NCBI GenBank assembly: GCA_014529385.2
Contig: CM043958.1
Span: 125,899,817 to 125,963,816, forward strand
Length of the DNA stretch: 64,000 bases
Source: Adiantum capillus-veneris
Taxonomy: Eukaryota; Streptophyta; Polypodiopsida; Polypodiales; Pteridaceae
Reading direction: 5' to 3'
Shown here: positions 33,301 through 43,840 of the stretch, one piece after another
Layout: each line of letters opens with the position of its first letter
How positions within the stretch are numbered: the first letter of the stretch is position 1
The notes under the pieces: model-generated
What the model was told of the DNA's origin: nothing
The model's input: only the letters and a program-made list of their open reading frames with translations
The model's database searches: none
Made by a program: the position numbers and the translations under genes

Positions 33301-34260
33301 TCTCAAGCTTTAATGGAAATCTTATCACCTACTCTAAGCTTGTGAGATGGGAGGCCTATACCAAAAACTCTTGGTTTTGTGATGCAAATCCAACCAAGAG
33401 CCAAGCTTCAATGCATGCTCATCTCCTCTACCATGCTAATTACTAAGCTATGCTATGCTAATATGACTGATTATGTGAGGAGATGTGACTACTCCTTCTT
33501 CCTCTCAATCTACTCTCATAGCTCTCACCATCTTCAAAGGTGTGTGAGGTCTTGGGTCTGAGACCGTGAGGAATTTAAGTTGTGTTTTATAAGTGTTTTG
33601 CTTAGTGCTTGAAGCTTCCATCTTCATTGCACTAGCTAGTTACTGAAGGAACACAAAGAATCGTATTGTAAAATGTCTCTCTTGATGGGGGAAACCTATA
33701 ATACAAAGCCTTTTGGAGGGGGTTCCGGCTCCATGTAAATCCGGTCCTCAACTGTTATGTCAATAGCTTAATCTCTCTCTCTTTTGAAGTATTATTCATG
33801 CCTATCTAACTAGGTGTTATTCTTTTTGTTGCTCTCTGCACCCAAGTACTCTTTTTATGCTCATTAGGAATCTATTCTAATGAAATGCTCACTATGTTCA
33901 TGCTATTTTCTGCTACACACAAGTTACTAGGCCATTAAATGTTACACTTCTGCTCGTAGCAATTTGTCTGGGAATTTTGGTGATAAGAAAAAAATAGAAT
34001 ACACGTTGCCATTATTGTAAAGCTAATGATCACTTGATCAAGCACCACTGTCCTAAGTTGAAGGCCAAAGAGGCTAAGAAGAAAGAGGCTGGTTCCGCTA
34101 CTAATGCTAGTTCCACTACAAATACAGCTATTGTTGAGTCTTCTATGAAAGAAGACTGTGATGCTGATGTTGATGTAGAATGGTCTTTTAGTGCAAAGTG
34201 CACTTATGATCCTTCTATCCATGATGCATGTTTGTCAATTTCTTCATATGTTCAAGTGTG
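31535..34260 (+). pseudogene. Copia gag and zinc knuckle, split by a solo LTR
   Basis: MDDNNTYVFKMFVVEGRLDG followed by NYPMWAYMTQHVL is the N-terminal copia gag signature (binding and packaging of element RNA). It goes on to AHWDVKDAQAHALIVL, STKQAWDILAGLYAS and DALPDSY, where TAG at 32096 stands where family members usually have Gln. After the solo LTR the text resumes and gives CHYCKANDHLIKHHC, a CCHC-like knuckle in a shifted frame near 34005-34050, then a Lys- and Ser-rich tail. Start chosen at the MDDNN Met; an upstream in-frame Met at 31472 lies in the repeat. Confidence 0.75.
32333..33946 (+). repeat. Solo LTR of the element A family (target duplication CTTCT)
   Basis: 1614 bp beginning TGTCATAATAACT and ending AAATGTTACA, alignable with the element A LTRs along its length. 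Flanked by CTTCT at 32328-32332 and 33947-33951. No internal element sequence is present, so it is the product of LTR-LTR recombination after insertion. It has a (CT)n tract at 33239-33299 that the A LTRs lack, and the conserved block at about 33673-33745. Confidence 0.9.
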
Positions 34261-34270
34261 GTACTTTGAC

Positions 34271-34514
34271 TTGGGGGGTTCACTATGTGTAAAACTACCA
34301 TATCACGTGCGTTCAAGGCATGTTTGTAAAACCCCTTATCTGTAAATTTTGTTAAGAATATAGTGTACCCTTTTCTTTTAGAATCTGTAAGTTTTTTTCA
34401 AATTTGAAAAAATAATGCCCTTCTGTATATCTATTTCTGTAAGTTTCAAGAACTTTAAATACCCTTCTATTGAACTCACGTGATAGGTTACATTTTTATT
34501 AGGTGACCTCCCTA
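34271..34514. mobile_element. MITE with long inverted ends, 11-bp target duplication
   Basis: About 244 bp with inverted ends: TTGGGGGGTTCACTA ... ATATCACGTGCGTTCAA on the left, matched by the complement of the right end (TAGGGAGGTCACCTA ... TATCACGTGAGTTCAA). The flanks GGTACTTTGAC at 34260-34270 and 34515-34525 are identical. Eleven-base duplications with long terminal inverted repeats point to a Mutator-like MITE. A related copy lies at about 52805-53042. Confidence 0.7.
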
Positions 34515-34925
34515 GGTACTTTGACAGTGGTGCTACAAAGCACATTACCTGGCATCATGATTTGTTTACCTCTCTTGAGTCTGTTCCTAATGGAAATTCA
34601 ATCACTTATGCCAACAATACCTCTTATCCGGTTCAAAGAGTTGGAAACATTGTTCTTACTACTGCAAATGGAAGTCCTTTCACACTTTGTTGATGCATTG
34701 TATGTACCTGGGATAAAAAAGAACCTTTTCTCTATATACGCACTTGCTAGACTTGGTCTTGTTGTCAGATTTGTGGATGACAAATGTATAGTTCATGATC
34801 TCAGTTTCAGTGACGAAATTGTTGCATCTAGCATTTTATGCCATGGGCTATCTAAGCTCACTATGTATGACAAGTGTGGGAAAAATTTTGCAGATGCAGT
34901 TGTGGATTCTAAGGCTATTTCAGAT
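34515..34925 (+). pseudogene. Copia protease
   Basis: YFDSGATKHITWHHDLF contains the aspartic protease active-site triplet Asp-Ser-Gly. Downstream, SITYANNTSYPVQRVGNIVL and ALYVPGIKKNLFSI are the usual copia protease landmarks. The frame is broken after FTLC (TGA) and by a shift before the VPGIKKN part. The MITE sits immediately before the active site; its target duplication repeats the codons for Tyr-Phe-Asp on both sides. Confidence 0.75.
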
Positions 34926-35845
34926 GAAAAACTTTGGCATGCACATTTTGGGCATCTAATTTTTTTAGTTTGTTGCGTTTGCAAAAATGTGATATGGTTG
35001 TTTCTTTGCTGCCTCTTGAAGCACTTGCCAAACATGTTTGTGAAGGCTATATTTTGGGTAAGATGCAGTATTCAAAGTTTACAAAGTATGGTTCAGTTAG
35101 GGCCACATGCAGGTTGCAGCTTGTGCATAGTGATGTTTGTGGGTCCATGCAAAATCCATCCTTGGAAAATCACCTTTACTTCATGACTTTCATTGATGAT
35201 TATTACATGCATGCATGGGTGTATCTGCTAAAGGACAAGTTCAAAATATTTTTGCGCTTTAAGAAATTTTTGGCTATGGCTAAAAATGTCTCAAAATGTT
35301 CTATGGGTCCCCTCCATTCCGATCGAGGGGGGGAGTATATGTCTCATGAATTTAATGCATTTTTGGCTAGTCATGGGATAAAACACCAATGTACAGTGCC
35401 TTATATGGCTCAGCAAAATGGTGTTACTGAGAGAGGAAAAATAGGTCACTTACAAAAATGACACAATGTATGGTCAAAATTCAAGATTTTCCGCATTTTG
35501 TTGTGGCTTGAGGCCATCATGTGGGCCACTTATGTGCTTAACATGTGTCCTAAAAAAGATTTTTAGTCTACGACTCCTTATGAAGCATGGCATGATAGAA
35601 ATCCTTCTATTGAGCACCTGCATGTTTTTGGCTGTTTGGCATATGCTTTGGTTCCACAAACACAGTGCAAAAAATTAGATGATAAGGCTGTCAAATGTAT
35701 TTTTGTTGGTTATAGTGCTGAAAGCAAAGGTTACAAGTTGTATCATCCGCAAACAAAGCATATCTTGGTCTCACAGGATGTTGTGTTTGTGGAAGATTTT
35801 GTTCAGCCCTTGATGTCCTGTACTAGAGACAATAATGTAAGCTCA
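34926..35845 (+). pseudogene. Copia integrase
   Basis: LWHAHFGHL begins the HHCC zinc-binding part; CEGYILGKM has one Cys replaced by Tyr. The core has LVHSDVCGSM, FIDDYYMHAWVYLLKDK, LHSDRGGEYMSHEF and AQQNGVTERG, giving the D,D-35-E residues. The C-terminal part in another frame reads PYEAWHDRNPSIEHLHVFGC and KCIFVGYSAESKGYKLYHP, typical of copia integrases. A stop at about 35459, a TAG near 35565 and frame changes disable it. Confidence 0.8.
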
Positions 35846-36016
35846 CACGACATTTATGACACTTTGTTGCCTCTTTTCAGTGGTGGAAATTCGAATGTAA
35901 ATTCCAATGAGGCAAATGTACAACCTTTGGGATTTTTTGAAAATGTAACAAATCAGCCTATTACTGATGCAGATGTACATGATGAGGAAAGGGCTGAGAA
36001 TGAGTAGGCTAAAGGT

Positions 36017-37219
36017 ATGCCTAAATGGTTGGTGCATACTTTGCATGACAGTAAATTGGATGCACCTTTGTCTAATCGTACTTGTTCAAGTTCTTGCCAT
36101 GCATCTTATGCATCAGATTTTTATGCTTTGGTTGTGTCTAGCTTATATGTTGTTGAAGAACCTCTGTCTGTTGAAGCAAAGAATTCAGAAAATTGGATGG
36201 CTGCCATGCAATATGAATATGATTCACTTTTTAAAAATGACACGTGGACTTTATGTGATTTTCCTCCTAGAAAAAAAGGCATTGATATGAAGTGGGTTTA
36301 CAAGTTGAAACGCAAGCCGGATGGTGAGATTGATCTCTATAAGGCTCGACTTGTCACAAGCGCAAAGGGTTATGCACAACAAAAAGGCATAGATTATAAA
36401 GAGACTTTTACTCCCACTTGTCGTATGACTACTATGCATTTTTTATGTGCATTGGCAGCTCATTTTGGTTTGGATGTACATCAGCTAGAGATTGTTAGTG
36501 CTTTCTTGAATGGTGACATATTTGAGGAAGTTTATGTAACGCAGGCCTCGCAGTTGTGTCATTAAAGGGTAGGAAGATAAATTGTGCAAATGGAAGAAAT
36601 CTTTGTATGGGTTAAAGCAATCTCCTTGTGCTTGATATATTAAATCCGACACTCATTTTGTCAAACGAGGCCTTTGTAACAGTCCAACAAAAAGCACATT
36701 GTATGTAAAGCATGAGGGTGATGTACTTCTCATTGTTGTTCTCTATGGGGATGATTTGAAAATCACTAAACCAAATGAGAGACATGTTGCTAAATTTAAG
36801 GAGGATGATTTGGATGCTACTTTCAAGATGAAATATTTGGGGCTATAGCATCATTACTTGGATATAGAATTTAAGCAGTATGATGGTGGTATTGCCTTTT
36901 GTCAAAAAAGTTACATAGAGACATTTCCATGTAAGTTTGGACTTGAGGATTGCAAACCTATTGCCACTCCCATGGAAACAAGTTTGAAATTGAGTCTTAA
37001 TGATGATGGTGATCCTGCCAATGTCACTCTTTACCAAACTACTATTGGATGTCTCATTTATGTATGCAACAGGAGACCGAATATTCATTTTGCAGTCTCA
37101 CATGTCAGTAGATTCATGCATAGGTCAGGGTCTAAGCATTGGCATACTATCAAGAGGATTTTTTGCTACTTGAGTGGAACTTTAAATCTTGGCTTGTTTA
37201 TCCCAAGCAGGGATCATTG
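36017..37219 (+). pseudogene. Copia reverse transcriptase
   Basis: ENWMAAMQYEYDSLFKNDTW, GIDMKWVYKLKRKPDGEIDL, KGIDYKETFTPTCRM and LDVHQLEIVSAFLNGDIFEE are the conserved RT blocks. After a break at about 36565 come SLYGLKQSPCA and VVLYGDDLKIT, the catalytic box in the form YGDD rather than YVDD. PMETSLKLSLNDDGDP and RRPNIHFAVSHVSRFM follow. TGA at a Trp position near 36635 and TAG near 36847 are among the stops. Confidence 0.82.
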
Positions 37220-37707
37220 ATGCCACATTTACATTCTTTTTTAGATTCAAATTGGGCTGGTTATTTTGACACACGAGTGTCCACAAGTGGTTTTTGTTTC
37301 ATGCTTAGCAGCTCATGCATTTCATGGTTGAGAAAGAAGAAACCTATTGTGGCCACTTCCAGTTGTGAGGTTGAGCACAACGCAGTCTTCAGAGCTATGG
37401 TTGAGTGTGTATGGCCCTTAGACACCTTATGGTTGATTTGGGTGTTGGACATGACACTGTCAACACTATGTACATTGAAAGTTAGAGCTCATTGGCAGTT
37501 GCGAGGAACCCAATTTTTCATGCTCTCACAAATCACATTGAGGTGCATTACCACTATGTCAAGGAGAGGCTCTCAATAAGAGAGATCAGCTTGGCTTATG
37601 TGCCAACACATGACAACCTTGTAGATCTTTTCACAAAGGCATCGTCTCATGAGAAGTTCGAAGCTTTCAACAAATCTTTGGGCTTACTCTCCTTTGTGGA
37701 GGATTGA
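37220..37707 (+). pseudogene. Copia RNase H
   Basis: FLDSNWAGYFDTRVSTSGFC, ISWLRKKKPIVATSSCEVEH and FHALTNHIEVHYHYVKERL with DLFTKA near the end are the copia RNase H landmarks. The first Asp is present, and the usual Glu of the SSTEAEY block is retained as CEVEH. The reading switches frame near 37490. It ends with TGA at about 37705. Confidence 0.8.
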
Positions 37708-38208
37708 TCATGTCCTTAGGGCATGGCACTTCCCTTTACTCTATGTGCGTGCTCTCATTCATCGCATCACTCCTAGGGAAGATTTGTTACCATATACATG
37801 TGGTAGTGATGTGTGCGAACACACTTAGGACTGTCCATGAGATTTTTCCCTCACTAGAAGGTTTTTTCCCCCGTGCATTGTATATAAGTCCATCACTCTA
37901 GGGCTATCTTATCTTTCCATTGCACACTATGTAATACACTCTCTGTTGTGGGCCTTGATCTTCCTTCGTCTTCTCCGAGCAGTGTGTGTTTTTTTGCAAC
38001 CTAATTTCAACAGAAGCACTCTATGGCTTCCTCTAGATGTGCTCTACCTATTCTTAAGGTCAAAAACCAATTTTGACGCGTGTATTGTGCGTAGGAAGCA
38101 AAAACAGCTCGTAGAAAACACAACTAAAAGCACACTTTCATCGTGAGAAACTTATGTTAAATGGAAGAGCTTTCACCTGCGGATGCGTTGGTATGCTCAA
38201 AATAGCAA
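37708..38208 (+). other. Noncoding; possible remains of the copia 3' LTR
   Basis: Includes TGTATATAAGTCC near 37880, a TATA-like core about 180 bases after the RNase H stop, as expected inside a 3' LTR. No 5' partner exists in the window to test it, and I cannot fix the ends. Confidence 0.3.
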
Positions 38209-38577
38209 TGCAATATTGTACGAGAGAGACACAAGGAATTGAAGAAATAGTAGACTCACGCTCAACTCGCTTACTTTCATTATCCAAAAACTTAGGTTTT
38301 TAATTACAAAAGTTGGCTTTAATACCTTAGCCAAGGTTCAAAGAATGAATTCCTAGCTATTTGGGCTTAATACAAAGTTTAAAAATTGCGTACCATTACA
38401 AATTTGGAGGCCCTTAACCCCTTTAGACTCATTGAAAATCAATAATATTACAATGGCTTTGGACTTTGTGGGATTATCAGTAATACAAAGGGTTTTTATA
38501 CAATCAATTGGCTTCAAAAATGAGTGGCATCCTTTTTGTTGCTCCTTCTCTGGCTCTTGTTACTTGAGTAGCTGACA
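38209..38577 (-). repeat. Probable LTR of a minus-strand retroelement
   Basis: On the minus strand a purine-rich tract (complement of 38578-38594: GGCAAGGAGGGGGGGAA) is followed directly by TGTCAGCTACTCAAGTAAC, a typical polypurine tract-LTR boundary. A TATA-like TGTATAAAAACC lies downstream and a possible end, ATATTGCA, at 38209. No second LTR was found, so this is a truncated element's 3' LTR. Confidence 0.5.
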
Positions 38578-38974
38578 TTCCCCCCCTCCTTGCCTATGTC
38601 ATCCACGACAACACTACTTAGGGTGCTAAGTAGTGGTCGAACTTTCTTGTTGCAGTCCTTTGTGCATGTTTCTCAAGAACTTGTTGGTACATGAGGTGGA
38701 GTTCTTTGTCTTTAGTTGACATAAACTGCAAGGTGATTTTGTTTCGTTACTCAACTGCAAATTAATTGACAAATCTTTCTCACAGGTTGGTGATGTCAGG
38801 TCCAAAGATCTTGGATCTGTAAGTGAAGAAGCCGGTATAGAATGCTTCTTCAAATGTCTGCATATGCAAGGATGGTAGAAACATCACCCTTGCATAGAAC
38901 CCATGGAGTACTTCTTCTGAAGGTTGGCCATGTAAATCATAGCATAAGCCCTTGGATCCCTCAAGGAATGACAT
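38578..38974 (-). pseudogene. Minus-strand coding remnant next to the LTR
   Basis: The minus-strand frame at 38974-38780 (MSFLEGSKGLCYDLHGQPSEE, ARVMFLPSLHMQTFEEAFY) ends before a short stretch leading to the polypurine tract. It has the look of a decayed element protein but no diagnostic motif. It is placed with the LTR only because orientation and position agree. Confidence 0.3.
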
Positions 38975-39029
38975 CCATGCTGCATCTGTTTGCTCTGCAC
39001 AGTGAAAAGTCTACAAGCAGGTTAGGAGC

Positions 39030-39978
39030 ATTTTAGCAATCTGTACCAACATAATGCATGCTAAATCTGAAATCCTTCGAAACAGATGAATGATTGAGGA
39101 TAATGTTTCCACTATATATTCTCTTCCCAGATAGTGCCAAGCCAAAGCCAATCTCACCTTGAAGAAAATGAGAGTACCCTTCAAGGCTAACCAGGCAACC
39201 AATCAACTCCACACCATTGCATCAGAGGTATACAAGCACTTCTTCCCCAAAGAAGGAGTGGAGGGAGACCTGAAGAAAAAATTAAACATGAAGTGGAGAG
39301 TCTCTTGGAGAAGCAATTAGTGGACATATAGATTCAAATGCCTGTGGGCATTCCCTTTGGAGGATAAACACTCCACCCTTATGTGGCTCATTATACACCA
39401 AGACATTTGGAGTGGGGATAAAGCACTTAGAGCAGGAGTTAGTGATGGGATATGCACCAGATGCTCTAGAGCAATAGACGACTGTGTGCACGTATGGTTC
39501 AATTGCAAAAGAAATGTGGAAGTGATAAGGTTTGTCCAAGGAGTAACCAACCACCTTAATCTCCAAGCCCTGGACTTCAAAGACTTGTTGCTGAGTAATT
39601 GCAAAGGATTGGACATTCCACCGTGGAATAACTGGAGAGGCCTGATCTTGTGGTTCATTTGGCGCTGCAAAGGAACGCTTTTGTCTTCAAAAATCCTTCC
39701 TCTTACCCTATAGATCTCCTCTAATTTGACCTCAAGCAAAGTGCTTTGAGGCTATGTAATAAAGCCAAAGAGGCCCTCCCTGAAGATCTCAGTGTTTTTG
39801 AAAGGTACAAAGTGGCAGCAATGGAGTCATGTTGTCCCTATGTACTATCACATCTAGATTTAGAATTCTCCTCTTACAGTAATGTGTAAAATCTTGGGGA
39901 TGTCCCACCCCCTTCCTATGGGACTCATGTAGCTATTATTTTTTTCCTTTTTAATCAAATTTCTACCTTTCTAAAAAA
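39030..39978 (+). pseudogene. LINE 3' end with zinc-binding RT tail
   Basis: Plus-strand frame 39357-39713 reads ALRAGVSDGICTRCSRAIDD then CVHVWFNCKRN. This is the C-x2-C ... H-x-W-x2-C pattern of the zf-RVT region at the C-terminus of plant LINE ORF2 proteins, preceded and followed by the Trp-rich context. The 3' noncoding end TTTTTAATCAAATTTCTACC, then A7 at 39972-39978, fits a LINE tail. I found no target duplication, and the 5' limit is a guess. Confidence 0.6.
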
Positions 39979-41508
39979 AGAAGTTCCTTCTAGGAGCCAG
40001 TTTGCAGTACCAATGCTATCATTTGAGCACTTCAACGGTGTCTGCACTAATGTGGACATGGTGCCTCTTTGAGGAGCTTGGACCGCTTGCCATTACTCTA
40101 GCTAGGTGAGGGAGGACTGCCAATCCTTTAGTCAACTTTTGGACTTTGAGAGCGGCTTCTTAAATCAGCAGGTTTTTTTGTGAAGACAAGAAGTAAGGCT
40201 TGCACTTTTGGAGTGACCACTGCCTGAGATAGCAATTTTTTGCATTCTTTGAGAGGCCAAGTGTCACTTGGTGTTTGAGAAGGATCTACCCTATGCAATT
40301 TGCAAGGGGATTACTTTGGTATGAAAGGCTTGAAGTGATTGACATGCCGTTCCCTCACACACATACACGCTAGAGAGGAGGGGCTAAGTCTTGCTTGATC
40401 CAATTGTATCTCAATAGGATGCTTTTTTTGGGGGGGGGAAATTACTAGAATACCCCTCTCATTCGTGGAAATTCCCAAACAAAAATTCCCAAAATACCCT
40501 TGTATCTATTTTGGTTGGACATTATGCATACTGGGTCAAATGTGACATACGTTAATTAATTTTTGGTGAAGATTCCGCCAAGCCGTTAACTTTTAGAATA
40601 GCAGCTGATGCACACGCGCGGTCCTCCATGCTCGCCTTCTTGTGCACCCTGTCTGGCCGCGACTGATGTCGCTCATCCCATCCACCTCTCCTCCTCGTCC
40701 CCACGCTGATTCTGATGCTCCGTGTTTGACCTCGCAAGACCATTGGGCTCTCTCTACGCTCGACAGCAGTACCTCGTCCTGCAGCGGCCTCGCCCTCTAT
40801 CTCACAAGAGCATTGGGCACTCTCTCTGCCCTCGGCACATCGCGCACCATCACTCGCAAGACTGTGCACACCCAACACAGCTACGACACACAATCGCTGG
40901 TAGTGCAATCATCGCCATGCCACTGACAACCGAACAGTGTGTGTGTGTGTGCGCCTCTCAGACATAGGAGAGACAGAGAGAGACAGACCTCCAGCGCACG
41001 CGATGGCTCAGTGGCAGACTAGACATAACAAAAAAAAAATTGCGTGCCACCCTCCCTCCACACTCCACCACCTGCTCCTCAAGTCTCCATTTCTCTCTCT
41101 TATGCTCTCTCCTCCACGTGCCCCATCTCACTTTTTTTGCTTGGTAGACCTGAGAGCATCCCCGCACATTCGATTTAATGTGTTCTGCTACCAAGATTGC
41201 GACCACATACTCCCTTTTTACGATTGAGATCCGTTTTTGAGTGCTTAGCATGTAATTTGTCTCAAATTATCTCACAAAAAGGGCAATTAGGTCTCCCAAT
41301 CTCCAAAAAATAAAAATTCTCTTGAAACATCTTAAATGCGAAAGAGTAGGGTGAATTTAGAAAATAAAAGACACATGAAAGTGGAAAGTCAAAAGACCTT
41401 TGTGTCCATATAAAGAGGTGGAGGACTTTCCATTGGTCCATTTATGTTTCTCTTCTTCTTCATTTTCCCTCTAGCGTTTTCTTCACTTTAAACTATCCTT
41501 GCGCGCGT

Positions 41509-41548
<40 letters not shown>

Positions 41549-41964
41549 AATGTTGTATGCGTCCTCACATCCAACCGAACTGTTGTAAACCTACATGCTT
41601 CATCATTGCACCCTTTGTTGTCTCCTATAGACTAGCACATTGTTTTTGTTGTTGTTGAGGAAATCTTTGACTTAAGAATATCTTCTTTTTTTTTTTAAGC
41701 CATTAGGAGTATCTTTTAATTATGTTTAACAATAAGGAAGTAATTCATCTACAAACCCTACATAACCAACTCAAATTCCAGTTTTAACATCTTGTAGTAA
41801 TAGACAATAAGTCTTCTGATAAAAAGCGACAATTTTTCTAAACCTTTGGAGATATCTAATCTCATAGCCAAGGGTATTTTGGAAAATTTGAAGGTCATTT
41901 TGGGAATTTATTACAAAATATTGGGGTTGTTTTGGGAATTCTCGAAATTTGAGTGGTATTTTGG
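39979..41964. other. Intergenic, partly GC-rich, no gene supported
   Basis: 40560-41000 is noticeably richer in C and G than its surroundings and open in more than one frame, but no frame has a recognisable domain or convincing bias. A (CT)n tract with one interruption lies at 41509-41548. Confidence 0.5.
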
Positions 41965-42036
41965 TTTTTTTTTTTTTTTTTTTTGTGAAGGGTGGGCTTT
42001 TTGGGGGGGGAGGGGGGGGGGGGGGGGGGGGGGGGG
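41965..42036. repeat. Poly-T followed by poly-G
   Basis: About twenty T at 41965-41984, then an almost pure G run of about 33 at 42003-42036, continuing G-rich to about 42082. Frames across it encode Gly, Pro or Lys runs and are not genes. Confidence 0.9.
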
Positions 42037-42385
42037 CGCGGGGCGGGGCGGGGGTTGGGGGTGGTGGTGGTGGGGAGGGGGGGCTCTTACCATAGCTACC
42101 CATATCATCTCTAGCCGACAAATTTAGCTCTTTCTACCCTGCCTTGGCAAAATGGTGAACAGAGCATTAAGAGTGAATGTGTTGGACAAGCATAAGGGCG
42201 TATTCGCACAACATTGTTGCAACGTTTTTCATTCGTCATCTTGGTTTGTTGGCTGTTAGAAATGTTGCCCTTGCACCCTCCACTCTGCCGATTTTGGCAG
42301 AGTTGGGAAAACACTGCCTCCCTCTGTCTAGTCTCTCTCATGTGCCGTCCAGAAATGACAAGTAGCTCCAGATTTCTTTACTCAC

Positions 42386-42464
42386 AGCTCACGTGAAACG
42401 TGAAACCAAGAATGCTGAGCTCATGTGAAACGTGAAACCAAGAATGCTGAGCTCACGTGAAACA
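42386..42464. repeat. 32-bp minisatellite with a CACGTG core
   Basis: The unit AGCTCACGTGAAACGTGAAA plus CCAAGAATGCTG occurs at 42386 and 42418 (one T for C), with a partial third unit at 42450. Each unit holds the G-box-like palindrome CACGTG (CATGTG in the second). Confidence 0.85.
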
Positions 42465-43102
42465 TTGCCCTTGCAGTGTTCGAATGTGCTCTAAGGCACA
42501 CTTGCCAAGATGAAGTAGGGGCCAAGTGACGTAGGATTGGATCCTCCCTGCCTATTACAAGATGAAGTAATATAGTTTTGCCCACGGGGCCACCAACCAT
42601 GGTTGGCCCTTGAAATCTTATAGTGTCGTTGATCACATTGAAGGGAGTCTACTTTCTTTGTCTCTTTATTAGACAAAGGGTGGGGGCGATGCATTTTCAG
42701 AAAATTTTTAAAGATGAGGTAGGGTCTGTACTCTGTACCATCAAATCAAAAAAGACATTTCTCTGTAGATCTTCGTTTTTAAATTCTCACTCATTTCCAA
42801 AAGAGTGCTTTATTAAATGTGAAATATGAAATTATTAGGGCAACGCCAAGGCACGTCATATTCGAGCAGAGCTACAGAATAATAAGATTGGTAGCGATGG
42901 CGTCATGCAGAAGGACACGTGGGGGGAGCGGAAGGCCCAGCAGGATTTTTTACTTTTTTATAAAAAGGGTAAAACTGATTAAATAAAGGATGAAACGAGA
43001 TACAATGCTACCATACGAACATAATTTTTCTTCCTTATCGAAGACAGAATTCACAGGTTTTTCCCAAACCTTCCCTCTTTATTTATTTTTTTTGGGAACA
43101 TC

Positions 43103-43680
43103 AAACAGGGCTAGAAACATATATTTTTCCTAACCGAAGAAAATAAGGTCAAACTTGAAATTCTGCCGGTTTTTAGGTCAAAATTTAAAGCTTTTGCCGG
43201 TGTTTATACTAAAACTTGTGTAAATTTACTGGTTTTCTTCAAGGTAAGCTCAAAATCTAACGGGGATTTTATGATTTTAGCCGGTTAAATTACACTGTAC
43301 CCCGGTTTTTTTCTAACACTGATCACTTAATCGCTAGAAAACTACACTTTATACCACATTGTAAATTTATGTTTCATAGCTACTGAGAGTGTGAAGAGAC
43401 AAGTAAGGAAATCAATTAGAAAACTCATGGGTATTCCAGTTAACCATAACAATCAGGGCTTGCCAAAAACATTTTTCCCAATCCAAGGAAATAAGGACAC
43501 ACTTACAACTCTTTCGTTTTTTAGGTCAAAAGTTGAAGCATTTACCAGTATTTATGCTAAATCTTAAGAAATTTTGTTGGTTTTCTTCAAGACAAGCTCC
43601 AAATCTAGCCAGGATTTTGCAATTTCTATCGGTTAAAATACACGAAACCTTGCGAAAACTGATAACAGTGATCTATTACA
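43103..43680 (+). repeat. Pair of diverged direct repeats, about 230 bp each
   Basis: 43103-43330 and 43453-43680 share blocks in the same order: AGGGCT, ACATTTTTCC-like, AAATAAGG, TTTTTAGGTCAAAA, TGGTTTTCTTCAAG, AGCTC(A/C)AAATCTA and CGGTTAAA. They look like an old local duplication of noncoding sequence. Confidence 0.6.
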
Positions 43681-43840
43681 TGAAGTATTTTAGGAGGTGT
43701 ACAATGGTCTCTTAGAATGTAGGGGTCAGATATATGTTTGAGGTCTCCCGGGATTGTTCATACAACTTCAAAATCTCTCTTCTTCTTCTTCTTCTTTGCA
43801 AGCATAGCTACATCAAATATGATTAGAGAAGAAAGATTGG

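Larger units (their letters stand above)
31535..37707 (+). mobile_element. Decayed Ty1/copia element F carrying a solo LTR and a MITE
   Basis: Domain order gag, CCHC, protease, integrase, reverse transcriptase, RNase H, the Ty1/copia arrangement. It is interrupted by a family-A solo LTR (32333-33946) inside gag and a 244-bp MITE (34271-34514) inside the protease. Internal stops and frameshifts are frequent. No matching pair of LTRs is visible, so the outer limits given are those of coding sequence. Confidence 0.85.

Noticed and set aside
40552-41251. Overlapping open frames on both strands in a GC-rich patch, possibly a gene
   Set aside because: No domain, no consistent frame and no splice pattern; openness follows from composition.
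41771-42127. Proline- or glycine-rich protein
   Set aside because: Produced by the poly-T and poly-G tracts.
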